This document shows, piece after piece, positions 55,021 to 64,000 of a DNA stretch of 64,000 bases. This DNA is from Micropterix aruncella. Lineage: Eukaryota > Arthropoda > Insecta > Lepidoptera > Micropterigidae. How positions within the stretch are numbered: the stretch's first letter is position 1; each line of letters opens with the position of its first letter. The notes beneath the pieces are model-generated. The model was given only the letters and a program-made list of their open reading frames with translations, made no database searches and was not told the DNA's origin. The stretch lies in the NCBI GenBank assembly GCA_944548615.1, contig OX155961.1, positions 14,922,550-14,986,549 on the forward strand. The letters are read 5' to 3'. A program made the position numbers and the translations under genes.

Positions 55021-55310
55021 GTTTATTTATTTATTTATTTTTAGGAAAACCAACAGCTAATTATAATTTAACAAAAAGCCGGAGTAACATAACAGAGAGC
55101 CAATTAAAGGTTTTCACTTTTAAATAACATTGTAGAAACATATGTGATCTTTCAATTAAAGCTATCGATTAAAATTGCATCAAAAATTATTCAACACTCG
55201 TACAGAATAGATCAAAGTTAACACTCGTACAGAATAGATCAAAGTCAAAGCGTTTTAGTTGTCGGGCAAAGGCACCGAATTCCAGAGTAAAATTATTTAC
55301 TAATTGTAGC
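55021..55310 (-). pseudogene. 5'-truncated LINE tail (family K), inverted copy
   Basis: The minus strand ends AGCTGTTGGTTTTCCT then (AAATA)n, as at 15,478-15,514. Upstream it encodes a RFDFDLFCTSV-type end. It carries a 26-bp tandem duplication (AACACTCGTACAGAATAGAT plus CAAAGT) at about 55,194-55,245. Confidence 0.7.
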
Positions 55311-55836
55311 TCGTCCCTCCCTACCTGTGTGTTTATTTTTTTTTAATGCTTAAATAGAAACATGTATTTTTGCGTTGTCTCAAAAATGCGATAGCAATGT
55401 CTCAAAAATGGTTCCTATTTTTACTATTACAAAAATATTTTTATCTTTATAATGTTAATCAAACTGATATAAAAGATTCATAAACAGATTTCGGCTTTTT
55501 TTGCGCTCTAAACCACGATATAATTGTGAAGGGAGGACCTACTCGATGTGTGCCGTCTGTACGGCGGCACAAAGGCGCCAGTAGGTGGTTGGTTGGCTTC
55601 GTTCCGCGCCGTTTCTGCGGCTGTTCTGTTCTGTATGTCAAATTAGCAGCTCCGAATAGCTGCGGGCAAAGCCAAGTCTAACACACCCACTGAACATATT
55701 TAGATTCGTTTATCTCCCCACCGACTTCTCTTTACTGACTTATTTGCCGGGCGGAGCTCCATACTTATACTATACCAAGTTATTATAATATAACTAAGTT
55801 GTAGCTTTGAGTGTAGGTATTCTCTAAAAGGCAAAT
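55311..55836. other. Unassigned DNA
   Basis: The GC-rich frame 55,459-55,641 (−) is not recognised. The segment might be the body of the Helitron-like element whose 3' end follows. Confidence 0.3.
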
Positions 55837-55879
55837 TCATTGACTATTGGGCGGTACGAAGTTCACCGGGTCAGCTAGT
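55837..55879 (+). mobile_element. Helitron-like 3' end
   Basis: GGGCGGTACGAAGTTCACCG then GGTCAGCTAG before T. This is the 3' terminus shared with the Lep1-type elements at 19,768 and 36,966. The 5' end was not located. Confidence 0.55.
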
Positions 55880-55954
55880 TTTATTATATTAATAAAACTG
55901 ACGAATTCAGTTAGCTCTACTGATAGCAAGTACATAAATATATTAAAAGGAATA

Positions 55955-56330
55955 AAAACCCCTACAGCTATTACAAAAATGAACAAATATTTTTTGTACG
56001 GTTTTTTTTTATATTTGTGATTTATGTATTTATCCATATAGATACATAAATATATTTTCGGAATGTACTCAATCAGACCTTTCATTTTACGATATATTTA
56101 TGTTAATTTATTAATATTTCGGACATTTACACAACTGTTTACTTGATATTTTGACAGTTGATATACCCTATGACACTCAGGATGACTTAACGGTTCTAAC
56201 ATACCATATACTTCTAAATCTGCTTGAGCGTTTAAAAAGTATAGTGGAATAAAGAAACGGAAAACATACATAGATGAATCCTGAACACATTCCTTTTTTG
56301 TTGAGCAGTCTTGTAAAAACTATCAAATAA
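55955..56330 (+). repeat. Family F repeat, copy 4
   Basis: Shares CTACAGCTATTACAAAAATG, TTATCCATATAGATACATAA, GTACTCAATCAGACCTTTCA and GAAACGGAAAACATACATAG with the other copies, in the same order. Noncoding. Confidence 0.65.
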
Positions 56331-56862
56331 AATCAGTCTGACACTTTTTTAATTCTTCCCCTTATTTGGTCGTTCTCATTTTTTTTTGGTAAACGGGAAC
56401 AATGATCCGGGTCACCAACATAGACCTTAATATATTGGAAGCTAATAATGCCAACTTATTAAAATGAAAAAAAAATATTAATAGACTAAATATAAATATT
56501 ATTTACTACTCAAATAAAATTTACAAAACCTGTTGGTTACTGAAAAGTATTGCCCTTAAAAAGGCTTAAACCAAATTAATGTATTTTTGAAAATGGAACT
56601 ACGAATCTACTACACTTGTTTTTACTTTTGTTTCTGTTCTATCACAAAAAAACATAAGAGACGTTCCTAGTATTCAGTATTCACTATTGATATTATAATT
56701 ATGAATAAACTAGCATTGTTAGTTTCCAACATAATATTAAGGTATATGTTGGTGACCAGGATTCATCGACCCGGATTCAGTGTATTATTTTCAAGACACA
56801 TTCCATTTTTTCAATTCGGGTAAACTCATGAAAAGGAAAGATCGCAAAAAAAAAGAGCTTTA
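56331..56862. other. AT-rich DNA
   Basis: GATCCGGGTCACCAACATAG near 56,404 and ATATGTTGGTGACCAGG near 56,743 are inverted. Together they may mark the ends of a ~380-bp TIR element. Not otherwise supported. Confidence 0.3.
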
Positions 56863-57060
56863 AATAATAATAATAATAATAATAATAAAACTTTATGATC
56901 AATAAAAGGGCGAGCTTATTGCCTTGAGGCAATGTTTATCAGCTAACCTTATTAAAATGTTACAAGGTTTGCGTTGGCTGCACAAAATACAATTTATAAT
57001 CATAAAATAAACAGAAAACTATACAAAAAAATAATAAAAGAAGAAAATAAATAATGATTT
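56863..57060 (-). mobile_element. LINE 3' end with (TTA)n tail
   Basis: (TAATAA)n at 56,863-56,887 is the tail of a minus-strand LINE 3' end. ACTTTATGATCAATAAAAGG and TATTGCCTTGAGGCAATGTT belong to its 3' UTR. No ORF remains. Confidence 0.55.
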
Positions 57061-57410
57061 TAAATATTATTTCTTTATTTTTATTTATTTATTACAAACA
57101 TAATGATAAAACACATAAAAATGCTCATACGAAGTAATGGTGCGAAGAAACAACGGCCCACATTCACATGACCATGCTCAGCGCATACCCAACTAGGCCG
57201 AATATAGCCTGTATCTGGGCATACGACTTATTTTCTGACTTGGGTGGAGATGCCTAACTGACGTAGGTACGCATATAGATACATATACACATACACACAT
57301 ACATATACATACATACACAAATATATAAATATAACGATCTAGATATATTATAGTATTGTTATTTTGCATTATATTATAATATATTACATTTTGTTTAATA
57401 TCTAATATCA
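57061..57410 (-). mobile_element. LINE 3' end with (AAATA)n tail
   Basis: A TTTATTTATTTATT tail start precedes a 3' UTR with CCCAACTAGGCCGAATATAG, which parallels the CTAACTAGGCCGGG block of the LINE 3' UTRs at 13,220 and 41,130. A (CATA)n run follows. It is noncoding. Confidence 0.5.
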
Positions 57411-57764
57411 TATTATATAGTATAATAGTAAAGTTATGTAGAAAAAATATTTTTTTAAGATATGACTTGCAGAAGTTCGTTCTCTGTCCTTGAACGACCT
57501 ATGTCGTCAAGAAGCCATGAAATAAAGACGCAGAGAAAGGAAGAAGACCAAGGAAGGAAAGGGAAGCGATAAGGAGGGGGTGGAGAAGAGTTGGTTCTGT
57601 TACGGTTATGGTTGTTGGTAACGTTATGGTTTTGGTTAAAATAGGTAACAAAAAAATCCTTAGGGTTCTTTAGAAATATATACATTTTAAATTGTATTAA
57701 CACATGGCTATTTATCATCTAAGTAATCGTTATTCTTACAATATGATATTTTTCCAAAGTATGT
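57411..57764. other. Unassigned DNA
   Basis: A purine-rich segment at 57,530-57,600. The minus-strand 87-codon frame has no recognisable family. Confidence 0.35.
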
Positions 57765-58077
57765 CTTTAATTTATTTATTTATTTATAACGTACAAGAAC
57801 AAAAAAATACAAGGATATGCATACTGTTGTACATGAGGAATAATTAAGAACAAACATTATTATAGCGAAAAACATAGCTCTATGCATATAAATATGCTAG
57901 CATATCCGAATGAGGCGAAATCGCACAACCAACTAGACCTAGAAGGTCCGTCTCTGGCTGTGCTGTGTTATACCAACTGTATTTTTACGACGCCTAAATT
58001 GATTTTCTTGCAGCACTAAAATTTTCTGAGGGATTCTGTTGCAGAAACGTATCTATATGAAAATAGTTCCAAACTTT
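57765..58077 (-). pseudogene. 5'-truncated LINE tail
   Basis: The minus strand encodes FCNRIPQKILVLQENQFRRR then KNTVGIT (about 58,045-57,965). This fits the FFNxIPxxIxxLxxxxFKxxVK pattern of LINE ORF2 C-termini. A 3' UTR and a (TAAA)n tail at 57,770-57,788 follow. It is cut at the family H boundary. Confidence 0.7.
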
Positions 58078-58146
58078 TTACCTTCCCGGCACTAAGGAAA
58101 GTAATGTGAACGCACTAAAAAAAGGAGATGAAGACGGAAATATCCA

Positions 58147-58305
58147 TTTTGTTTGTTTGTTTACACTCCTTATTGTGAAGATGTCACAATGGGCGGGTTT
58201 ATTGTCATATGACAATCTCTTACAACCAACCCAACTATGACGTGTTATATGTATATGTGCGTGCGTGTAACATGTGTGTAAGTGTGTGTCTGATCGTGAG
58301 ACGAT
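58147..58305 (-). mobile_element. SINE 3' part (same family as 38,863)
   Basis: The complement of the SINE body: GTTTGTTTGTTTACACTCCT, CAATGGGCGGGTTTATTGTC, ATATGACAATCTCTTACAAC. The tRNA head is absent, so it is 5'-truncated. Confidence 0.8.
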
Positions 58306-58327
58306 TGAACTTGACGATTGACGACTG

Positions 58328-58330
<3 letters not shown>

Positions 58331-58364
<34 letters not shown>

Positions 58365-58376
58365 TCTCTCTCTCTG
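58331..58376. repeat. (CT)n microsatellite
   Basis: CT dinucleotide run with one CC interruption, followed by (TG)n. Confidence 0.95.
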
Positions 58377-58845
58377 TTTGTGTGTGTGTGTAGGTGTGTT
58401 TTCTTGCACGAGGGCACCCTGAGGCTTCATCCGATTGAGCCGAAATTCGGCATGCAGCCATCATTTGGTCATGGCAAATGTCAAAAGATTGTAGTCGAAA
58501 TGGGTTCACCAAAGGGTGCGCTAGCCTTACTTTAATTCTGAAATATTGCAGTTAGAGACTTGAAATTCGGTACACAGATGCCTTGTTGGACCGAAATCAC
58601 GTTGTAAAATCTTTGTAATACCATTGTAACAACTTTGGTTGGAATATCTCGTATACAAGCGACGTATTTTTATCATCACTGAAATACTACAAAATACTAA
58701 AATACTAATCATAGTCACTTGACACAAACCTTATCGGGTGCGGGGAGTTGGCGAAGTAGAGGGCGGGGGGAAGATGTTGTCGCGTTGGGCATGGGGGTTG
58801 TCTGCTTACCGAGAAAGTCTTGGGGTGACTAGGAAGGTGGAAGGT

Positions 58846-59521
58846 GAAATTTATATTATTTTAAACTTCACTCTTTATAAGATCTAATCTCTATTAGAAA
58901 CTAGTATAATCTGTATCAGTGCCTACGTCTTGGAAAATATTCCATACGATTTTGTGGCGCACTTTGACATAAATATACAATCCACTAAATAGGTGTAACA
59001 GATCGCGTGTTAATTTAGTTTAGTCTGTAAGCAGATACAACAAAGGCAGCCTAGCGAAGTTGCCGCACTAAACTATTTTGCAAAACTCCCCCTCTCCCTC
59101 CCTGCTATGTCCTAAGGGGAGGGAGAGAGCGTCAAAGGGAGCATTTAAAAGCCATTTAAATAATTCACACATTTTAAAAGCGTGTCATTTGGGCGGGAAT
59201 TTCGACTAAAAGAGGGCGAGGGACACAATCATCCGTCGGCACAGTGTATATATATATATATATTGAGACGACAATTATGTGGACATTGTTTTTTTAAAAA
59301 TATCATCGAAGTTTAAGCGATGAATGATTTGAAATAGGAAGGGACCAATGATAAGTCTTCTAACTTAACGTATTATCTATTGTCACTTTGCTAATAAATA
59401 ACAAAGTTCACCACATAATAAATATAATCCTTTTTCTAAAAGATACAGCAAAACAGGTATATACACATTTTTACATATAGTAATTGTTTCATTATTTGGA
59501 TGTTGTATTTTTTTGCATACG
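58846..59521. other. Unassigned DNA
   Basis: A pyrimidine-rich CCCCCTCTCCCTCCCTGC and GGGGAGGGAGAGAG pair at about 59,088-59,132 can pair as an inverted repeat. Otherwise nothing was recognised. Confidence 0.35.
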
Positions 59522-60600
59522 AACGAGGGGCGTTCAAAAAAAGTGATAAAGTGGTAGAAACTCTTTAGAACCATATAAAAATAACAGCTAATATACCTGT
59601 TAATATGTTCCAAAAGACAAAAACTGTTTTTATTTTGTTTTTAAGCTATTGCATAGCTTTTATCGCGGGCCTAGGCCAGCGCGGCGACCGAATGAAGAAA
59701 TTTCTTAATGATTTTAAACTGATAATTACGTCTAAACGAGTGCTGCTGACGATTCGAAAAAAATATATGTTAAACAAGAACATTTTTCTAATATTCTTAG
59801 CTTTGAATATTTTAGATTTTGTTTATATTACATAGTGTAATAATTTGTGAAATTAGGTCTAACGGAACACAAAAACGACTACTACGCAAATACTATCTGG
59901 CGTATTATTATGAAACCTGCACCATTTTAAAGAAAATTTAATTATCTATCTTTTTATTTACAATTTTTTTCGAATAGTAGTTTTTTTCGAATTATATCCG
60001 TTTTTTTTGCTTTATCGAATAAAAAATTCGTGCGCGGCGCTCTATCGGAAGACGTTTAAATTATTCCGAATCATTTGATTCCGCAGCCGCAAATGATTCG
60101 GAATAATTTCAACGTTTTCCGAGAGAGCGCAGTTATCTGTTATCAGAAAAAATAAAATAAATAAATAATTATAATTGCATAAGTTGTTGAAAAATCTATG
60201 CAATAGCTTTACCGCGGCAGTCCCCGAGTGCCACACGTATTTTTTTTTTCACATTTTGTAGAAGCACGTTGAGGAAAAGGAAAAGGATTGGAATTTAGCC
60301 CGGTAATTAAATAACTTTGTTCGATTTTTTTGTTCAGAGGGAGTATTTCAAGACTTACGAGACGCATTAGGGGTTGACGACCTTTCATAATCTACGGTTG
60401 CACGTTGGCGGTCTGAGTTTATGCGTGGAAGAATTTCAAGTGACGATGACGGTCGCTTGGTTCGCCCTACGACGGCAGTCACTAAAGAAATTGTTAAAAA
60501 GTGGAAAAAATTATTTGGTAGATCATCGTGTCACGGTTTATTTTATTGCTAAAAAAGTAAAGATTTCGATAGGTAGTGGGCAGATTATGAAATAAGATTA
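59522..60600 (+). pseudogene. mariner element 5' half, split by a family G insertion
   Basis: ACGAGGGGCGTTCAAAAAAA at 59,523 has the form of a mariner inverted repeat. After the family G insertion (59,636-60,245), the transposase N-terminal region appears at 60,423-60,500 as RGRISSDDDGRLVRPTTAVT then KEIVKKWKKL. It continues, frame-shifted, as VDHRVTVYFIAKKVKISIGS. This is the segment linking the two helix-turn-helix motifs in mariner transposases (GRPxTATTxEIVxKV...RVxVxxIAxxxxIS). The catalytic part is missing. Confidence 0.7.
59636..60245 (+). mobile_element. Family G element, copy 2
   Basis: Same ends and order as copy 1 (TTAAGCTATTGCATAGC ... GTGCCACACGTATTTTTT), with CCTAGGCCAGCGCGGC and the conserved hairpin at about 60,040-60,130. 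It is inserted in a mariner element near a T-rich site. Confidence 0.75.
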
Positions 60601-60836
60601 TGATTAAGCAGATATTTAGATTATGAATTCTGCGAACCACCTGTAAATTGTCGTTTTGCTTGGTGCTTCATCTCCAGAAGCAATTTGAAACCAAGCGAAG
60701 AAACCAACTGAGCTGTCAATAGAATATAATACTAAGCGAATATAAATAATAAAATGGAACATTCCTAATTATATAGCGGAAATTACAATTGAAAGGTAAA
60801 ACCATCGTAATGCAGACACAAAATTTTAAAAATGAC
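60601..60836. other. Unassigned DNA
   Basis: Nothing was recognised between the mariner remnant and the 135-bp array. Confidence 0.4.
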
Positions 60837-61745
60837 GTCAAGAATTCTCGATTCAACCGTAGGTATCCGGCTGTATCAGTTTCGAAAAGTTTTGAAATGT
60901 GTATCTATATAGGATCCGAATTTTAATTCGAAAATATCTCACCCCACAGTCAATTAGGCACTCATAAAAAAAAATATTGTCTAGAATACTTGATTCGATC
61001 GTAGGTATCCGTCTGTATCGATGATAGTGTCGAAAAATGTGCCCATAATCTGATTTTATTTCAAAAATATCTCGCCCCACATTCAAGCAGGCACTCATAA
61101 CAGAAGAAATATTGTCATGAATGCTTGATTCGACCGTAGGTATTCGACTGTATCGATGACAGTTTCGAAAAATGTGCCCATAATCTGATTTTATTTCGAA
61201 AATATCTCACCCCACATTCAAGCAAGCACTCATATCAGAAGAAATGTTGTCAAGAATGCTTGATTCGACCATAGGTATTCGACTGTATCGATGACAGTTT
61301 TGAAAAATGTGTCCATAATTCGGTTTTATTTCGAAAATATTTCACCCCACATTCAAGCAGGCACTCATATCAGAAGAAATATTGTCAGGAATGATTGATT
61401 CAACCGTAGGTATTCGACTGTAAGGATGACAGTTTCGAAAAATGTGCCAATAATCCGATTTTATTTCGAAAATATTTCACCCCACATTCAATCAGGCACT
61501 CATATCAAAAGAAATATTGTCAAGAATGCTTTATTCGACCGTAGGTATTCGACTGTATCGATGACAGTTTCGAAAAATGTGCCAATAATCTGATTTTATT
61601 TCGAAAATATCTCGCCCCACATTCAAGCAGGTAGGTACTCATAACAGAAGAAATATTGTCAAGAATGCTTGATTCGACCGTACGTAACAGACTGCATTGA
61701 TGACAGTTTCGAAAAGTGTACCCATAATCCGATTTTTTTAATATC
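60837..61745. repeat. 135-bp tandem repeat array
   Basis: About 6.7 units start GTCAAGAATGCTTGATTCGA-like at 60,837, 60,979, 61,114, 61,249, 61,384, 61,519 and 61,658. Spacing is 142, then four of 135, then 139 bp. Each unit has CGTAGGTATTCGACTGTATC, GACAGTTTCGAAAAATGTGC and ATCTCACCCCACATTCAAGC. The outer units are more diverged, as expected for unequal exchange. Reading frames spanning it are incidental. Confidence 0.92.
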
Positions 61746-62014
61746 TTGCCTACAGTCTCAATGGTCAGACTTACAAAATAATTAATTATTACCTTTGGAT
61801 TGATTATTGTGAACCTTTCAACGATTAGTCGTGGCGAAACTCGCGCTGTCTCTGCAATGGGAGTTGGTGACGCTGCCAAGAGCGATTTGTTTAAAGACAG
61901 CAAAACTGTATGATGATTAGAAATGTTATGTACACCAAAATATCCAAATCTGAAGACATAATGTAATCGATCGAATTTAGATGTAAGCTCGTGGATGGCT
62001 AATTTTGGGTCCTT
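61746..62014. other. Unassigned DNA
   Basis: Nothing was recognised. Confidence 0.4.
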
Positions 62015-62026
62015 AGGTCCTAACAA

Positions 62027-62332
62027 CTTGAGTTGTCGACTACAACGGGCGAGCCCATCACCACAGGAAGTTTTAACGCTTAGTCGTTCTATCGACCTGC
62101 AGTGAGTGTAGAAGACTTTGTACAAAACAATCCAGCGTCTAGCTACGCCACAACCCGTAAGAGACCAACGCCTTACCGCGAGATAGCCAGGAATGCTACC
62201 TGGCGGGCGACACTCGCGCCCTTACTACCAATTGTGTCCAGATTTCTCCGGACTCTCGATTGGTTCCGAGTTCGAAGTCGCTTGCGCGGTCCTCTCCCTT
62301 ACGAAGCGGTGAAACGGTGAATACCGAATCTG
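62027..62332 (-). mobile_element. Family A retroposon copy A12, 5'-truncated, with 12-bp TSD
   Basis: 306 bp from CTTGAGTTGTCGACTACAAC to AATACCGAATCTG on the plus strand. It is flanked by AGGTCCTAACAA on both sides (62,015-62,026 and 62,333-62,344). The truncation removes the sense 5' half while the common 3' end is kept. This argues for retroposition. Confidence 0.85.
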
Positions 62333-62479
62333 AGGTCCTAACAAGCCTAAAGGTCCTAACAAGCCTAAACTCGGCTCGTTTTAGATCCTTACCCAATGAA
62401 GTTGCTGTTCTATAAAGGAAAATTTAGGCCAAAAACTTTGTATGAGAAATATGTATGTAATTAATAGATATATTGACCC

Positions 62480-63670
62480 TCATTATCTATGCAGATTTGT
62501 CATTTTAATAGGAGTTGCTTAATTCCCCTACTGTAAAACTCTTGGACACGAACCAATAAATGCTTTGAAGGCGTTTTTCACCGACTCTTCAAAGTTGTTT
62601 TTTTAAGCTATTGCATAGCTTTTATCGCGGGCCTAGGCCAGCGCGGCGACCGAATGAAGAAATTTCTTAACGAAAATTAATGATCTTAAACTGATAATTA
62701 CGTCTAAACGAGTACCGCTTACGATTCGAAAAAAATATATGTTAAACAAGAACATTTTCCTAATATTCTAAGCTTTGAATATTTTACATTTTGGTTACAT
62801 TACATAGTGTAATTAATTTGTGAAATTAGGTCTAACCGAACACAAAAACGACTACTACGCAAATACTATCTGGCGTATTAATATGAAACCTGCACCATTT
62901 TAAAGATAATTTAATAACTTATTTTTTTATCTACGATTTTTTTCGAATAATCCGGTTTTTTTGCTTTATCGAATAACAAATTCGTGCGCGGCGCTCTATC
63001 GGAAGACGTTTAAATTATTCCGAATCATTTGCTACCGCAGCCGCAAATTTTCGGAATAATTTCAACGTTTTCCGATAGAGCGCAGTGATCTGATATCAGA
63101 AAAAATAAAATAAATAAATAATTATAATTGCATAAGTTGTTAAAAATGCTATGCAATAGCTTTACCGCGGCAGTCCCTGAGTGCCACACGTATTTTTTTT
63201 TTCTTCAAAAAAATGAAAATGGAGCAAGGCCTGGTAAGCACTGTGGGTGACCAAGAGTCTTTAGTCGCAACTCCTGCAACGTTGCGACTGTTTGTAGTGA
63301 AATCTGTGGTTATACGTTGTCCTGCAAATGCAGTGGCGATGAGCGATTGACCAAACTCGGTTGTTTAATCTCGAGCTTCTCCATCATTGCTTGCAGTTCA
63401 GTATACATTTACCGTGACCGTATATCCAGAATGCAAAAAAAACGGTATTAAAAACACCTGCACACGATCTCATATATGAAAATAATTCAATTTTTTAACT
63501 TTACTATGGTTACACAAACGATAATATTTGAGCAAAGACAGAAAAACAAATAAACGACTGATTCTTAAAAAACAATAACCTGGCCTTGAATTACAATTTA
63601 TTTGAATTTGAAATTCCAACTCAAACCCAAACTATCCAAGTTCAAAGTGGACAGTGTGAAAAAACAGCAA
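62480..63670 (-). pseudogene. mariner-derived fragment, copy 2 (family I), split by family G
   Basis: 62,480-62,598 and 63,199-63,670 together match 53,860-54,460 in reverse: GGAGCAAGGCCTGG, GTCGCAACTCCTGCAACGTT and CCAACTCAAACCCAA. The minus strand again shows decayed DLAP-region sequence. The gap is a family G insertion, so the mariner remnant is older than that insertion. Confidence 0.65.
62599..63198 (+). mobile_element. Family G element, copy 3
   Basis: Same structure as copies 1 and 2, with the hairpin at about 62,990-63,085 (one arm shortened to GCAAATTTTCGGAATAATTT). It is inserted in a T-rich site of the mariner fragment. Confidence 0.75.
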
Positions 63671-63905
63671 TTACATATAGGCAAGGACACAATATAATGA
63701 TTTTTGGTCTGAAACCGGTGCTGCATGGAATGAGCCTTATTACCCGGTGCCTAATCCTGCTGAAACGACTATTATTGGTTGCGGAACAGGTTATTATCAT
63801 TGATTATATATCGTATTACATTGCTCAACGCCTTACTATAATTTGGCACCTAAGAAAACTGGTGAAAACTACGAAACACAACGTGTAGATAGCACTCACA
63901 TCTTG
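63671..63905. other. Unassigned DNA
   Basis: The 100-codon frame 63,586-63,888 starts inside the mariner remnant and is not recognised. Confidence 0.35.
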
Positions 63906-64000
63906 CGGTGTCGACTACAACGGGCGAGCCCGTCAACACAGGACGTTTTAACGATTAGTCGTTCTGTCGCCCTGCAGTGAACGTAGAAGACTTTGGACAG
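63906..64000 (-). mobile_element. Family A retroposon copy A13, cut by the window edge
   Basis: GGTGTCGACTACAACGGGCG then AACGATTAGTCGTTCTGTCG marks the common 3' end of the family. The rest lies beyond the window. Confidence 0.75.

Larger units (their letters stand above)
58079..58845 (-). mobile_element. Family H element, copy 3 (inverted), with SINE and (CT)n inside
   Basis: The left end CACTAAGGAAAGTAATGTGA and right end GAGAAAGTCTTGGGGTGAC correspond to the inverted ends of 37,920-38,455. Internal block GGAGATGAAGACGGAAATAT is shared. A SINE tail sits at 58,147-58,305 and a (CT)n microsatellite at 58,331-58,376. Confidence 0.6.

Noticed and set aside
58235..58512. Arg/Glu-rich frames
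   Set aside because: They are translations of the (CT)n/(GA)n microsatellite and SINE (CA)n tracts.
61520..62125. 201-codon minus-strand frame
   Set aside because: It runs through the 135-bp array into unrelated sequence and part of a family A copy. It has no domain and its repeats are tandem DNA.

Overview
The window looks like intergenic or heterochromatin-like DNA from an insect nuclear genome. Lepidoptera is the most likely order, with moderate confidence. The reasons are AT-rich unique sequence, short-period runs such as (GGTA)n, (TTTA)n, (TAA)n and (ATTCT)n tails typical of lepidopteran non-LTR elements, Lep1-type Helitron ends (start TCTATACTAATATTA, end CTAG), and spliceosomal, tRNA-derived and DDE elements of animal type. 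I see no bacterial gene organisation, rRNA, functional tRNA, CRISPR array or operon. No host protein-coding gene could be identified with confidence.

Almost everything recognisable is mobile DNA. The centrepiece (22,875-28,580) is one complete, intact two-ORF non-LTR retrotransposon of the RNase H-bearing LOA/I group, bounded by an exact 12-bp target-site duplication. All other coding fragments are broken. They include an older relative's 3' end (4,780-5,610), several 5'-truncated LINE tails (8,640-10,021, 13,079-13,930, 15,127-15,514, 45,446-45,812, 54,655-58,077), Penelope-like GIY-YIG fragments (30,005-32,232 and 47,631-47,764), hAT remnants (311-420, 12,244-13,069, 32,806-37,036, 40,858-41,598, 50,321-50,880), an internally deleted piggyBac (44,043-45,382) and Tc1/mariner pieces (28,710-29,045, 53,860-54,460, 59,522-60,600, 62,480-63,670).

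A second layer is non-autonomous repeats. A ~670-bp tail-less retroposon (called family A here) occurs at least twelve times, in both orientations. A ~600-bp hairpin-bearing element (family G) occurs three times. Families D, F, H and J, Helitron-like elements and tRNA-headed SINEs also occur. Elements are repeatedly inserted into one another. At 32,311-37,200 an inverted-repeat element carries a palindromic TTAA element and a hAT element, and the hAT carries an unclassified ORF element and a Helitron.

Tandem arrays include a 173-bp repeat that starts at the stop codon of a dead LINE (10,024-11,135), a 135-bp array (60,837-61,745), a ~380-bp (TA)n tract (51,212-51,591) and a ~20-bp GGGGGGCAAAAT minisatellite (46,877-46,958). 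The genes do not act as a pathway. The biology is transposition, and the intact LINE is the only element here that looks able to supply its own machinery.
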